Part shown: positions 1 through 5,776 of the stretch, one piece after another
How positions within the stretch are numbered: position 1 is the first letter of the stretch
Layout: each line of letters opens with the position of its first letter
DNA from: DASRVA01 sp035687745
GTDB taxonomy: Bacteria > Gemmatimonadota > Gemmatimonadetes > JACCXV01 > JAHWKZ01
Length of the DNA stretch: 5,776 bases
Assembly (NCBI GenBank): GCA_035687745.1
Contig: DASRVA010000089.1
Span: forward strand, 1-5,776
Direction of reading: 5' to 3'
Made by a program: the position numbers and the translations under genes
Notes under the pieces: generated by a model
What the model saw: the letters and a program-made list of their open reading frames with translations, nothing else
Database searches by the model: none
Told to the model about the DNA's origin: nothing

Positions 1-1850
1 CCGTCGCTGCTCACCGAGGTGTGCTCGTACCGCGCGCCGGGCAGGAGCATGAACCGGGGTGTCAGGTTGATCTCGGTCATCGCGTAGACGGCGGTCGTCG
101 TCTCGCCGACCTCGAAGTCCTGGGTCTCGGCCTCAAGGTCCAGCCCGCCATCGAGGACGTCGCCGAAGCGGTCAAGAAAGCCCTCGTTCTCGTCCTCGTT
201 GGTAACGAACGGCACGAAACTGTAGTCACCAGGGTTGTAGTCCTCCAGGCGGAAAGGCGCGCCGATGTCCTCCCCGAGCACGATGTCGGGACCATCCTCG
301 ATCAGCTCGAACTCCTCCTCGTTGACCGACTGGTCCTTGTCCTTGTCGCGGACCTTGAAGCCGAACTTGAAATTTCCAGCGCCCTCCGAGCCGAAGCCGA
401 ACGGGATCGTGACGTCGATGGCGCCAACCAGGTCGAGGTTGGTCGTCTCGTCAGTCGCGGGTTCGAAGCCGTTGAACAGGTACTCTCCGGCGACCCCGCC
501 CACCGGGTTGGCCTGGATATCGTCGATGTTCGAGATGTCGGGCTGGAATTCCACGTCCTCGCGCAGGAAAAACAGCTCGAAATCGTTCGGGGTATTCTGC
601 CGTCCGCGCGCGACCGTCCCCCGGTAGGCGATCTCCAGGCCACTCCCCAGCACGTGGTCACCGCCGCCGGTCACGTTCAAGTTGGAAGTCTCCTCGCGAC
701 GGTTCCGGTGCGCGAACTCGAGTTCGCCATCCGCGACGTTGTTGAGGAACTCCAGCCGCTGCTCGTCGTCGTTGAGCTGGCTGAAGAGACCGCTCACGAA
801 GAGGTTCGACCCTTCGCTGAGACGGAAGTCCAGGTTGCCGGTAAGGCCGAATCGTTCCCGGTACATCGAGTAATGGCGGACGGCCAGCTCCTCGAGCTCG
901 TCGTCGCCGGGGCCTGGATCGCCGATGTCGAAAGCGGGCTCGAGGTCATCCGAGCCGAAGTTGCGGCGGTTGTACGAGCCGGACGCCAGGAAGCCGACCC
1001 GGCCGTCGCCCGTGCGCGTGCCCCAGGTGAGCGAGCCGCTTCCGGAGGGATCGTCCCGGATCGGGGAATAGCCGCCGGCCACCTCGGCCGAGAAGAGCAC
1101 GGTTTCGGGCGCCTTCTTGGTTACCAGGTCGACCGAGCCGCCGATCGCCTCGGCGTCCATGTCGGGGGTGATCGCCTTCGCGACCTCGATCCCCTCCAGG
1201 ACATCGACCGGGATCGCGTCCAGCTCGATCTGCCGGATCTCGGCCTCGGGCGAGGGAACCTGCTCGCCGTTCACCGTCACTTGGGTGTTGGCGGCCGAGC
1301 CGCCCCGGATCTGGATGTACCGGCCCTCCCCCTGGTCGCGCTCGAGGGCCACCCCGGGGATCCGCTGGATCGCTTCCGGCGCCGAGGCGTCGGGGAAGCG
1401 GCCCATCTGGTCCGAGGCCACGATGTTCTTGATGTTGGGCGCAGCCTTCTGCCTGGACAACGCCTCGGCCTGGCCGGTGGCGCGGATCCCGACCACGAGC
1501 TCGGGCTGGGCGATCGCCAGGACCTCGAGGGTAAAGTCGGCGACGGCGGTCTGCCCCGGAGTCACGGTCACGGTCTCGCTGCCCATCGCCCTTCCCAGGT
1601 AAGTCGCCTCCAGCGTCCGCGATCCGGCCGGAACCCGCGGCAGCAGATAGCGGCCGTTGTCGTCGGTCACGACGCCGATCGAGGTCCCGCTCACGACCAC
1701 CTGGGCACCGGTCAGCCCCTCTCCCGTCTCCGCCTGCACGACCCTCCCGGCGACCCGCCCGTACCCTTCCTGGGCGTTGAGCGCGCCGAAGGTCGCGGGG
1801 ATGCTCAGCGCCACGATCGTCGCGAGGCGCCCGAGCGAGGTTGCGTTCAT
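1..1850 (-). CDS. TonB-dependent outer-membrane receptor, N-terminal 616 codons (C-terminus outside window)
   Basis: Outer-membrane active transporter driven by TonB/ExbBD. Seen after translating the minus strand from ATG 1850: a signal peptide (about residues 1-26, ending ALNA before QEGYG); a CarboxypepD_reg-like beta-sandwich at about 30-112 (GRVAGRVVQAETGEGLTGA, then VTDDNGRYLLPRVPAG); a TonB-box-like ELVVGI near 117-122; a plug domain at about 135-250 with QMGRFPDASAPEAIQRIPGV, ERDQGEGRYIQIRGG and PDMDAEAIGGSVDL; then alternating barrel strands. The plug motifs are those of the Xanthomonas/Caulobacter-type receptor family (TIGR01782-like), many members of which take up saccharides. Family members usually have about 900-1000 residues, so roughly a third of the barrel is missing at the window edge. 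The frame is open throughout with no frameshift. The start is supported by AGGAG five bases upstream. It follows the sugar-binding lipoprotein gene on the same strand, which suggests a carbohydrate substrate; that is inference. Confidence 0.95.
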   Translation of the reverse strand, partial: MNATSLGRLATIVALSIPATFGALNAQEGYGRVAGRVVQAETGEGLTGAQVVVSGTSIGVVTDDNGRYLLPRVPAGSRTLEATYLGRAMGSETVTVTPGQTAVADFTLEVLAIAQPELVVGIRATGQAEALSRQKAAPNIKNIVASDQMGRFPDASAPEAIQRIPGVALERDQGEGRYIQIRGGSAANTQVTVNGEQVPSPEAEIRQIELDAIPVDVLEGIEVAKAITPDMDAEAIGGSVDLVTKKAPETVLFSAEVAGGYSPIRDDPSGSGSLTWGTRTGDGRVGFLASGSYNRRNFGSDDLEPAFDIGDPGPGDDELEELAVRHYSMYRERFGLTGNLDFRLSEGSNLFVSGLFSQLNDDEQRLEFLNNVADGELEFAHRNRREETSNLNVTGGGDHVLGSGLEIAYRGTVARGRQNTPNDFELFFLREDVEFQPDISNIDDIQANPVGGVAGEYLFNGFEPATDETTNLDLVGAIDVTIPFGFGSEGAGNFKFGFKVRDKDKDQSVNEEEFELIEDGPDIVLGEDIGAPFRLEDYNPGDYSFVPFVTNEDENEGFLDRFGDVLDGGLDLEAETQDFEVGETTTAVYAMTEINLTPRFMLLPGARYEHTSVSSD

Positions 1851-1855
1851 GTGCT

Positions 1856-1861
1856 CTCCTC
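1856..1861 (-). promoter_or_regulatory. Ribosome binding site of the TonB receptor; spacer 1851-1941
   Basis: On the minus strand GAGGAG stands five bases before ATG 1850 and fixes that start. The 91-base spacer between the binding-protein stop (1942) and this ATG holds no convincing -35/-10 pair, no hairpin followed by a T-run, and no copy of the TGGAACGTTCCA palindrome found upstream of the ABC genes. This favours readthrough from the ABC operon, though a non-sigma70 promoter cannot be excluded. Confidence 0.7.
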
Positions 1862-1941
1862 TCTGGCGGACGAACTTCCGGTGCCCGCCGGTTGGCTGCT
1901 GCCCTCTTGACCGACCTTCCGTTTCTCGATCCGTACCGCTG

Positions 1942-2874
1942 TCATTCCGATACCAGCTCGATCCTGACCGGCTGCTCCGCCGGCACCGATTCGCCCTGGA
2001 GGAGGCGCCACGCGCTCTCCACGGCCAGGCGTCCCATATCGCGGGGATGCTGGGCAATGGTCGCGTCCATGGCGCCCTCCTCGAGAGCCGCCCGTGCCTC
2101 GTCCTGGGCGTCGAACCCGACCACGATCAGGTCGCCCGTGCGGCCGGCCGCGGCGACGGCCTCGACGGCGCCCAGCGCCATGACGTCGTTGGCGGCGAAC
2201 AGCGCCTGCAGGTCGGGATGCGACTGGAGGATGTTCTGGGTCACGTTGAACGCCTGGTCGCGCTCCCAGTTCGCCGTCTGCGAGGCGACGATCTCGATCC
2301 CCGGATGCTGGGCGATCGCCTCGCGAAAGCCCTGCAGCCGCGAGTCGCCGGTCTCATGGCCCGGAATCCCCTCGACGATGGCCACGCGGCCCTGGCCGTT
2401 CAGCGCGCGGGCCACGAACTGCCCGGCGATCCGCCCGCCGTCCACGTTGTCGGAGCCGATGAAGGTCTCGACCCGCCCGCCCGCGGCGGCGAGGGCCTCG
2501 GCATCGACCCGGGTGTCCACGACCACGACAGGGATGCCGGCCTGGTTCGCCTTGACGACCGCCGGCACGATCTCGCGGGAGCCGCTGGGCACCAGGGCGA
2601 GGACGTCGATGTCCGTCTGGAGCAGGTTCTCGACGATCTGCATCTGCTTCTCGACGTCGATCTCCCGGTCCGGCGCCTGGACCAGGAGCTCGATCCCGAG
2701 GCTGTCGGCGGCCTCGCGGGCGCCTTCCGCCAGCTCGATGAAGAACGGATTGTTGAGGGTCTTGAGCACGAGCGCGACGGTCGGCCCGCCGCTCGGACCG
2801 CTCTCCCGGTTGCACGCTGAGAGGAGCGTCAGAGCGATTCCCAGGGTCGCGGTCGTCCGGATCTTCCGGTTCAT
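1942..2874 (-). CDS. Sugar ABC transporter substrate-binding lipoprotein, RbsB-like (CUT2 family)
   Basis: A 310-residue periplasmic binding protein (Peripla_BP_4 / type I fold) that would deliver a monosaccharide to the adjacent permease. The N-terminus is a lipoprotein signal: MNRKIR, a hydrophobic stretch, then lipobox LSAC with Cys21 as the lipidated residue; E. coli RbsB is instead a soluble secreted protein. The mature part aligns along its length with RbsB: TLNNPFF (39-45), IPVVVVD (114-120), IGSDNVDGGRIAG (139-151), LFAANDVMALGA (225-236), VVGFDAQ (251-257), ATIAQHP (271-277). By alignment from memory, ribose-contacting positions kept are Asn42, Phe44, Phe45, Asp120, Arg179, Asn229, Asp255 and Gln275. 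Differences are Val95 for Asn64, Thr121 (with Arg at 122) for Arg90 and Trp203 for Phe164. A pentose or related sugar is likely, but ribose is not assured. An in-frame ATG at 2886 overlapping the permease stop would add MRRR; ATG 2874 is preferred because a Shine-Dalgarno sequence precedes it. Confidence 0.95.
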   Translation of the reverse strand: MNRKIRTTATLGIALTLLSACNRESGPSGGPTVALVLKTLNNPFFIELAEGAREAADSLGIELLVQAPDREIDVEKQMQIVENLLQTDIDVLALVPSGSREIVPAVVKANQAGIPVVVVDTRVDAEALAAAGGRVETFIGSDNVDGGRIAGQFVARALNGQGRVAIVEGIPGHETGDSRLQGFREAIAQHPGIEIVASQTANWERDQAFNVTQNILQSHPDLQALFAANDVMALGAVEAVAAAGRTGDLIVVGFDAQDEARAALEEGAMDATIAQHPRDMGRLAVESAWRLLQGESVPAEQPVRIELVSE

Positions 2875-2877
2875 GCG

Positions 2878-2884
2878 CCTCCTC
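2878..2884 (-). promoter_or_regulatory. Ribosome binding site of the binding-protein gene
   Basis: Minus-strand GAGGAGG begins two bases after the permease stop codon and ends three bases before ATG 2874. The spacing is short if all of AGGAGG pairs, or six bases if only the first GAGG is used. It lies in the 11-base gap between the two genes, so translation of the binding protein is probably coupled to that of the permease. Its strength fits the usual need for excess binding protein over membrane components. Confidence 0.65.
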
Positions 2885-2885
2885 A

Positions 2886-3896
2886 TCAGTCGGTTGGAAG
2901 TCGGGCCCGGCGGCGGAGCGCCACATCCACCAGGACCGCGACGATGATGACGGTGCCGATCGCCACCTGCTGCAGGTAGGACGAAACGCCGAGCAGGTTC
3001 AGGCCGTTCCTGAGGACGCTCATGATGAGGGCGCCGACCAGCGTCCCGATCACCGAGCCCGAGCCGCCCATGAGGCTCGTCCCGCCGATCACGACGGCGG
3101 CGATCGCGTCGAGCTCGTACATGATGCCGGCGATGGGCTGGGCGGAGTTCAGCCGCGCGACCAGCAGGAGCGCGGTCACCGCGCTCAGGAGCCCGGCCAT
3201 CCCGTAGACCGCGGTCTTGTAGCCCCGGACGGCGATCCCCGACAGCTCGGCCGCCTCCTCGTTGCCGCCGATCGCGTACGTGTAGCGGCCGAGCGTCGTG
3301 CGGGTGAGGACGAAGTGCGCGAGGACGTAGGTGACGAGCATGACGAGGACCGGCAGGGGGAGGCCCAGCACGTCCCCCGTGGCGAGCCGGCGGAACCCTT
3401 CCGGGAACCCCGAGATCGATCGCCCGTCGGAGAGCATGAGCGCGCCGCCCCGGGCGACGCTCATCATCCCCAGCGTGGCGATGAAGGGGGGGAGCCGGCC
3501 GATCGTGATGAGCGCTCCGTTCACCAGCCCGCACGCCAGCCCGACCGCGAGGCCCGCGCCCGCCGCGAGCGGAATCGGCAGCCCGGCCCGGAACGTGACC
3601 CCTAGAGCGACCCCGGACAGGGCCACGATCGAGCCCACCGAGAGGTCGATCCCCGCGGTCAGGATGACGAACGTCATCCCCACCGCCACGATCCCGATGA
3701 TGGCGCTCTGCTCGAGGACGTTGACGAGGTTGGAGACGGTCAGGAAATGGGGGGTGGCGATCCAGAGGGCGACGCACAGGGCGAGGAGGCCGGTCAGGGT
3801 GCCGAACTCGCGGCGGTGGAGGAGTCCGGGACCTCGCGGCCGGGCCGCCGCGGGCGTGCCTTCGGAGGCGGCGCGGGTCTCGGAGAGGGTGCTCAC
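2886..3896 (-). CDS. Sugar ABC transporter permease, RbsC-like (CUT2 / BPD_transp_2 family)
   Basis: Inner-membrane permease, 336 residues, expected to work as a homodimer forming the sugar channel. After a basic, Pro/Ala-rich N-terminal tail (about 30 residues) there are roughly nine to ten hydrophobic segments, near residues 32-50, 64-80, 86-101, 107-130, 137-155, 178-198, 229-247, 264-276, 280-297 and 308-327. Family signatures seen are VGMTFVILTAGIDLSVGS (72-89), LPPFIATLGMM (135-145), the cytoplasmic ATPase-contact loop GRYTYAIGGNEEAAELSGI (203-221), and ELDAIAAVVIGGTSLMGGSG (261-280). Length and motifs match RbsC. Start is GTG 3896, giving GTGA: the last three bases are the ATPase stop codon, a 4-base overlap typical of translational coupling. 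No strong Shine-Dalgarno is present (only G-rich GGTGGGGG), which agrees with coupling. An open frame extends upstream to 4160, but that part is arginine/proline-rich nonsense lying inside the ATPase gene. Confidence 0.95.
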   Translation of the reverse strand: MSTLSETRAASEGTPAAARPRGPGLLHRREFGTLTGLLALCVALWIATPHFLTVSNLVNVLEQSAIIGIVAVGMTFVILTAGIDLSVGSIVALSGVALGVTFRAGLPIPLAAGAGLAVGLACGLVNGALITIGRLPPFIATLGMMSVARGGALMLSDGRSISGFPEGFRRLATGDVLGLPLPVLVMLVTYVLAHFVLTRTTLGRYTYAIGGNEEAAELSGIAVRGYKTAVYGMAGLLSAVTALLLVARLNSAQPIAGIMYELDAIAAVVIGGTSLMGGSGSVIGTLVGALIMSVLRNGLNLLGVSSYLQQVAIGTVIIVAVLVDVALRRRARLPTD

Positions 3897-5389
3897 GACC
3901 CGACCCCCACCGCGCACGCCAGGATCTCCTCCTGCGACAGCTCCGGCTGCGCGAAGACGCCAGCCACGCGTCCCCCGCGCATGACCAGGACGCGGTCCGA
4001 CAGGCCGACGATCTCCGGCAGCTCCGAGGAGATGAGGAGGATCCCGACGCCCTCGGCCGCCAGCCGGTCCATCAGCAGATAGATCTCCTGCTTGGCGCCG
4101 ACGTCGATCCCGCGGGTCGGCTCGTCCAGGATGAGGACGTCGACCTGGCAGGCGAGCCACTTGGCGAGGACCACCTTCTGCTGGTTCCCGCCGCTCAGGT
4201 TGAGGGTCACCTGCTCGATGGACGGGGTCTTGATCCGGAGATCCCGCACGTACCTGGCCGCCAGCTCCCGCTCCTCACGCGGATCGACCACCCCGAACCG
4301 GCTGATCGAACGCTGGACGGGGAGAGCGATGTTGTGGCGGACCGAGAGGTCGAGGACCAGCCCCTGGCGCTTCCGGTCCTCGGTCAGGAGCCCGATCCCC
4401 GCGCGGATGGCGTGGCGCGGGGAGGCGATCCGGGTCGGCCGGCCGTGGACGAGGATCCGTCCCTGGTCGATCGGGTCGGCGCCGAAGACGGCGCGCGCGA
4501 GCGCGGTCCGGCCCGAGCCCAGGAGCCCCGCGAACCCGAGGATCTCCCCGGCCCGAAGGGCGAAGCTGACGTCGTGGAGCTCGCCCCGGCGGGAGAGCCC
4601 CTCGACCCGCAGGACCTCGTCCCCGGGAGTGACCGGGTTCCGTGGCACGCGCTCGTCGACCTCGCGATCGGCCATGAGCCGCACGAGCTCGCGGCGGTCG
4701 GCGCCGGCCACGTCGCGCGTGTCGACCCGGCGCCCGTCCCGGAGGACGGTCACGCGATCGCCGATCTCGAAGATCTCGTCCAGCCGATGGGAGATGTAGA
4801 CGACCGCCACCCCCCGCTCGGTGAGCCGGCGGATGGTCGAGAAGAGGGCCCCGGTCTCGCGATCGGTGAGGGCCGAGGTGGGCTCGTCCATGACCAGGAT
4901 CCGGGCGTCCAGGGAGAGGGCCTTGGCGACTTCGACGAGCTGGCGCCGGGCGAGGCTCAGCCCGCGGACGGGTCGTCGGACGTCGAAATGGGCGCCCAGC
5001 CCGTCCAGGATCCGCCCCGCGCCCTCGACCATCGCCCGGTGGTCGACGATCCCCGCCAGGCGCCGCGGCTCGCGCCCGAGAAAGACGTTCTCGGCCGCCG
5101 AGAGCGTGGGGACGAGCGTCAGCTCCTGGTAGATGATCGCCACGCCCAGCTCCTGGGCGTGGCGGGGGCCCTGGAGATCCACCTCACGGCCGTCGATCAC
5201 GATCCGGCCGGCGTCCATCCGGTGGGCCCCGCTGAGGATCTTCATGAGGGTCGACTTGCCGGCGCCGTTCTCGCCGAGGAGGACGTGGACCTCGCCGGAG
5301 TGTACCGACAGGTCGACGCCGTCGAGGGCGAGGACGCCGGGGAACTCCTTGCGTATCGACTCCATGCGGAGGATGGGGTCGGGGGCCAA
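3893..5389 (-). CDS. Sugar ABC transporter ATP-binding protein with two fused ATPase domains, RbsA-like
   Basis: Cytoplasmic energy unit of the CUT2 importer; 498 residues from TTG 5389, close to E. coli RbsA (501). Domain 1 has Walker A GENGAGKST (39-47), Q-loop IYQE (Gln88), a degenerate signature LSLARRQLVEVAKAL (144-158), Walker B ILVMDEPTSAL (164-174) and switch YISHR (His201). Domain 2 has a Walker A lacking the lysine (GLLGSGRTAL, 288-297), TEDRKRQGLV (336-345), a canonical signature LSGGNQQKV (398-406), Walker B VLILDEPTRGIDVGAK (418-433) and ISSELPE in place of the H-loop. This asymmetry is normal for the family, so hydrolysis probably depends on composite sites. The start was chosen because MAPDPILRMESIRKEFPGV matches the usual RbsA N-terminus and GGAGG lies just upstream. 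Start alternatives are ATG 5365 (no ribosome site, removes the first strand) and TTG 5461 (inside the predicted -35 box). Its last bases overlap the permease start. Confidence 0.95.
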   Translation of the reverse strand: MAPDPILRMESIRKEFPGVLALDGVDLSVHSGEVHVLLGENGAGKSTLMKILSGAHRMDAGRIVIDGREVDLQGPRHAQELGVAIIYQELTLVPTLSAAENVFLGREPRRLAGIVDHRAMVEGAGRILDGLGAHFDVRRPVRGLSLARRQLVEVAKALSLDARILVMDEPTSALTDRETGALFSTIRRLTERGVAVVYISHRLDEIFEIGDRVTVLRDGRRVDTRDVAGADRRELVRLMADREVDERVPRNPVTPGDEVLRVEGLSRRGELHDVSFALRAGEILGFAGLLGSGRTALARAVFGADPIDQGRILVHGRPTRIASPRHAIRAGIGLLTEDRKRQGLVLDLSVRHNIALPVQRSISRFGVVDPREERELAARYVRDLRIKTPSIEQVTLNLSGGNQQKVVLAKWLACQVDVLILDEPTRGIDVGAKQEIYLLMDRLAAEGVGILLISSELPEIVGLSDRVLVMRGGRVAGVFAQPELSQEEILACAVGVGS

Positions 5390-5390
5390 G

Positions 5391-5397
5391 CTCCTCC
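5391..5397 (-). promoter_or_regulatory. Ribosome binding site of the ATPase gene
   Basis: Minus-strand GGAGGAG lies immediately before the proposed TTG start at 5389, with GGAGG three bases away, the same short spacing as at the binding-protein gene. It is the only strong Shine-Dalgarno sequence near the 5' end and decides the choice of a TTG start. An ATG overlapping it (5399-5397) is out of frame with the ATPase. Confidence 0.55.
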
Positions 5398-5404
5398 ATG
5401 GCTC

Positions 5405-5426
5405 CGGGTTGGAACGTTCCAGACCG
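5405..5426. promoter_or_regulatory. Palindromic operator, LacI/GalR-family type, at the ABC operon start
   Basis: A perfect 12-bp palindrome TGGAACGTTCCA occupies 5410-5421, centred on a CpG. After two mismatched bases on each side the symmetry resumes with CGG (5405-5407) and CCG (5424-5426), giving a 22-bp imperfect palindrome. An AACGTT core with a central CG and outward dyad symmetry is the common form of LacI/GalR-family operators such as those of PurR and E. coli RbsR. It covers about +1 to +22 of the predicted transcript, a repressing position. No regulator gene is in the window. Family assignment is inference from site shape and from the sugar-transport context. Confidence 0.6.
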
Positions 5427-5432
5427 CCACGC

Positions 5433-5461
5433 AATGTTGCCTGCCGGGGCTGCGCTGTCAA
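5433..5461 (-). promoter_or_regulatory. Sigma70-type promoter of the sugar ABC operon
   Basis: On the minus strand a consensus -35 box TTGACA (5461-5456) is followed by 17 bp and AACATT (5438-5433), which matches the -10 consensus at three of six positions including the important second A and last T. The expected transcription start is near 5426, leaving a leader of about 37 bases that contains the ribosome binding site. The element lies entirely between the phosphatase stop and the ATPase start, so the ABC genes probably have their own promoter. The weak -10 box is the main uncertainty. Confidence 0.55.
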
Positions 5462-5465
5462 CCGT

Positions 5466-5498
5466 CCCGGGGGCCGGGTCAGCGCCCCGTTGCGGGGC
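5466..5498 (-). terminator. Two tandem GC hairpins at the end of the phosphatase gene (weak terminator candidate)
   Basis: In the minus-strand transcript GCCCCG-CAA-CGGGGC (5498-5484) forms a 6-bp all-GC stem ending three bases before the stop codon. CCCGG-CCC-CCGGG (5478-5466) forms a 5-bp stem directly after it. Neither is followed by a run of T, so this is not a classical intrinsic terminator. They may slow polymerase or protect the 3' end of the upstream message; high GC makes chance hairpins common. Confidence 0.25.
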
Positions 5499-5776
5499 CC
5501 ACCACGCCATTCAGCGGGGCTCCGTCAAGGTCGTCCGGGTACGGGATCCCGAGCAGCCGGGCGAGGGTCGGGGCGAAGTCGACGGTGCTCGCCCGCTCGC
5601 GGTCGCGGCCCGCCGCAATGCCCGGCCCCAGGAAAATCATGGGCACGTGACGGTCGTACCAGTAGGGTGTTCCGTGGCCGCCGCCCAGCTCGCGATCGAG
5701 GAACCATGGGTCGAAGCGGACCTCGACTCCCCGGGGGCTGCACACCTCCCGCGCTCGCCCCGGATAGAGCGAACGC
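5479..5776 (-). CDS. Alkaline phosphatase/phosphodiesterase superfamily protein, C-terminal 98 codons (N-terminus outside window)
   Basis: C-terminal end of an alkaline-phosphatase-superfamily metalloenzyme of the PafA / type I phosphodiesterase kind, normally exported and acting on phosphate mono- or diesters. The visible fragment reads SLYPGR, then VEVRFDPWFL, GGGHGTPYWYDRHVPMIFLGPGI and VDFAPTLARLLGIPYP, ending before TGA at 5479. His34 of the fragment, in HGTPYWYD, corresponds to the last zinc-ligand histidine of PafA-like enzymes; the following YDRHVP and the D(F/I)APT(L/V)A motif are characteristic of the C-terminal part of this group. The catalytic Thr/Ser and the other metal ligands lie upstream outside the window, so phosphatase and phosphodiesterase activity cannot be told apart here. 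The frame is open to the window edge; the first GTG/ATG seen inside is not the real start. It ends 89 bases before the ATPase gene, which has its own promoter, so shared function with the transporter is only possible. Confidence 0.88.
   Translation of the reverse strand, partial: RSLYPGRAREVCSPRGVEVRFDPWFLDRELGGGHGTPYWYDRHVPMIFLGPGIAAGRDRERASTVDFAPTLARLLGIPYPDDLDGAPLNGVVGPATGR

Noticed and set aside
309..347. EF-hand-like loop DKDKDQSVNEEE in the TonB receptor (about residues 502-513).
   Set aside because: It fits the acidic spacing of a calcium loop, but the usual glycine at position 6 is missing and no flanking helices are visible. It sits in a barrel strand/loop region where K(V/Y)RDKDKD-like sequence is, as I recall, common among related receptors, so calcium binding is not supported.
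21..1910. A 629-codon open frame on the plus strand.
   Set aside because: It lies in exact codon register opposite the TonB receptor, whose GC-rich codons avoid TTA, CTA and TCA, leaving no antisense stops. Its product is low-complexity (repeated valine, leucine, glutamate, arginine) without any recognisable motif, whereas the minus strand gives a clear receptor.
1851..1941. Possible terminator or promoter between the binding protein and the TonB receptor.
   Set aside because: Only a 4-bp CCGG stem was found, with no T-run, and no -35/-10 pair of acceptable spacing.
2884..2886. An alternative ATG start for the binding protein, overlapping the permease stop as TGATG.
   Set aside because: No ribosome binding site lies upstream of it, and using it would place the AGGAGG sequence inside the coding region. 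It would add only four residues and does not change the call, so it remains possible.
1657..2947. Two overlapping plus-strand open frames (1657-2820 and 1841-2947).
   Set aside because: Both cover the well-supported binding-protein gene on the other strand and have compositions typical of out-of-frame GC-rich translation.
4334..5650. A 438-codon open frame on the plus strand opposite the ATPase and phosphatase genes.
   Set aside because: It is an antisense shadow in GC-rich DNA; it crosses the promoter region and two real genes and encodes no recognisable domain.

Overview
The window is GC-rich bacterial DNA from a Gram-negative organism. It encodes a TonB-dependent outer-membrane receptor and a lipid-anchored binding protein of an ABC importer. 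All five genes lie on the minus strand, so the window is read from right to left, and coding density is very high. A CarboxypepD_reg-like domain on a Xanthomonas/Caulobacter-type TonB receptor, a PafA-like alkaline phosphatase superfamily protein and high GC would suit Gemmatimonadota, Acidobacteriota or a related environmental phylum. That placement is inference; no marker gene is present.

Layout in transcription order: (1) 5776-5479, the last 98 codons of an alkaline phosphatase/phosphodiesterase superfamily protein, cut by the window edge. (2) 5478-5390, a short control region with a good -35/-10 pair (TTGACA, 17 bp, AACATT), a 12-bp perfect palindrome TGGAACGTTCCA at the predicted transcription start, and a Shine-Dalgarno sequence. 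(3) 5389-3893, an RbsA-type double ATPase. (4) 3896-2886, an RbsC-type permease overlapping the ATPase gene by 4 bases. (5) 2874-1942, an RbsB-type sugar-binding lipoprotein 11 bases after the permease. (6) 1850-1, after a 91-base spacer with no visible terminator, the first 616 codons of a TonB-dependent receptor with signal peptide, CarboxypepD_reg-like domain and plug; the rest of its barrel lies outside the window.

The three ABC genes form a complete carbohydrate importer of the CUT2 (ribose/xylose/galactose) class in the same A-C-B order as the E. coli rbs operon, although no kinase, mutarotase or regulator gene is visible. The downstream TonB receptor plausibly brings the same substrate or a larger precursor across the outer membrane, giving a two-membrane uptake route from one transcript. 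The most useful finding is the putative LacI-family operator at the start of the operon. The sugar cannot be named: the binding protein keeps most of the ribose-contacting positions of RbsB but differs at about three. I see no mobile element, RNA gene, CRISPR array or clearly novel system.
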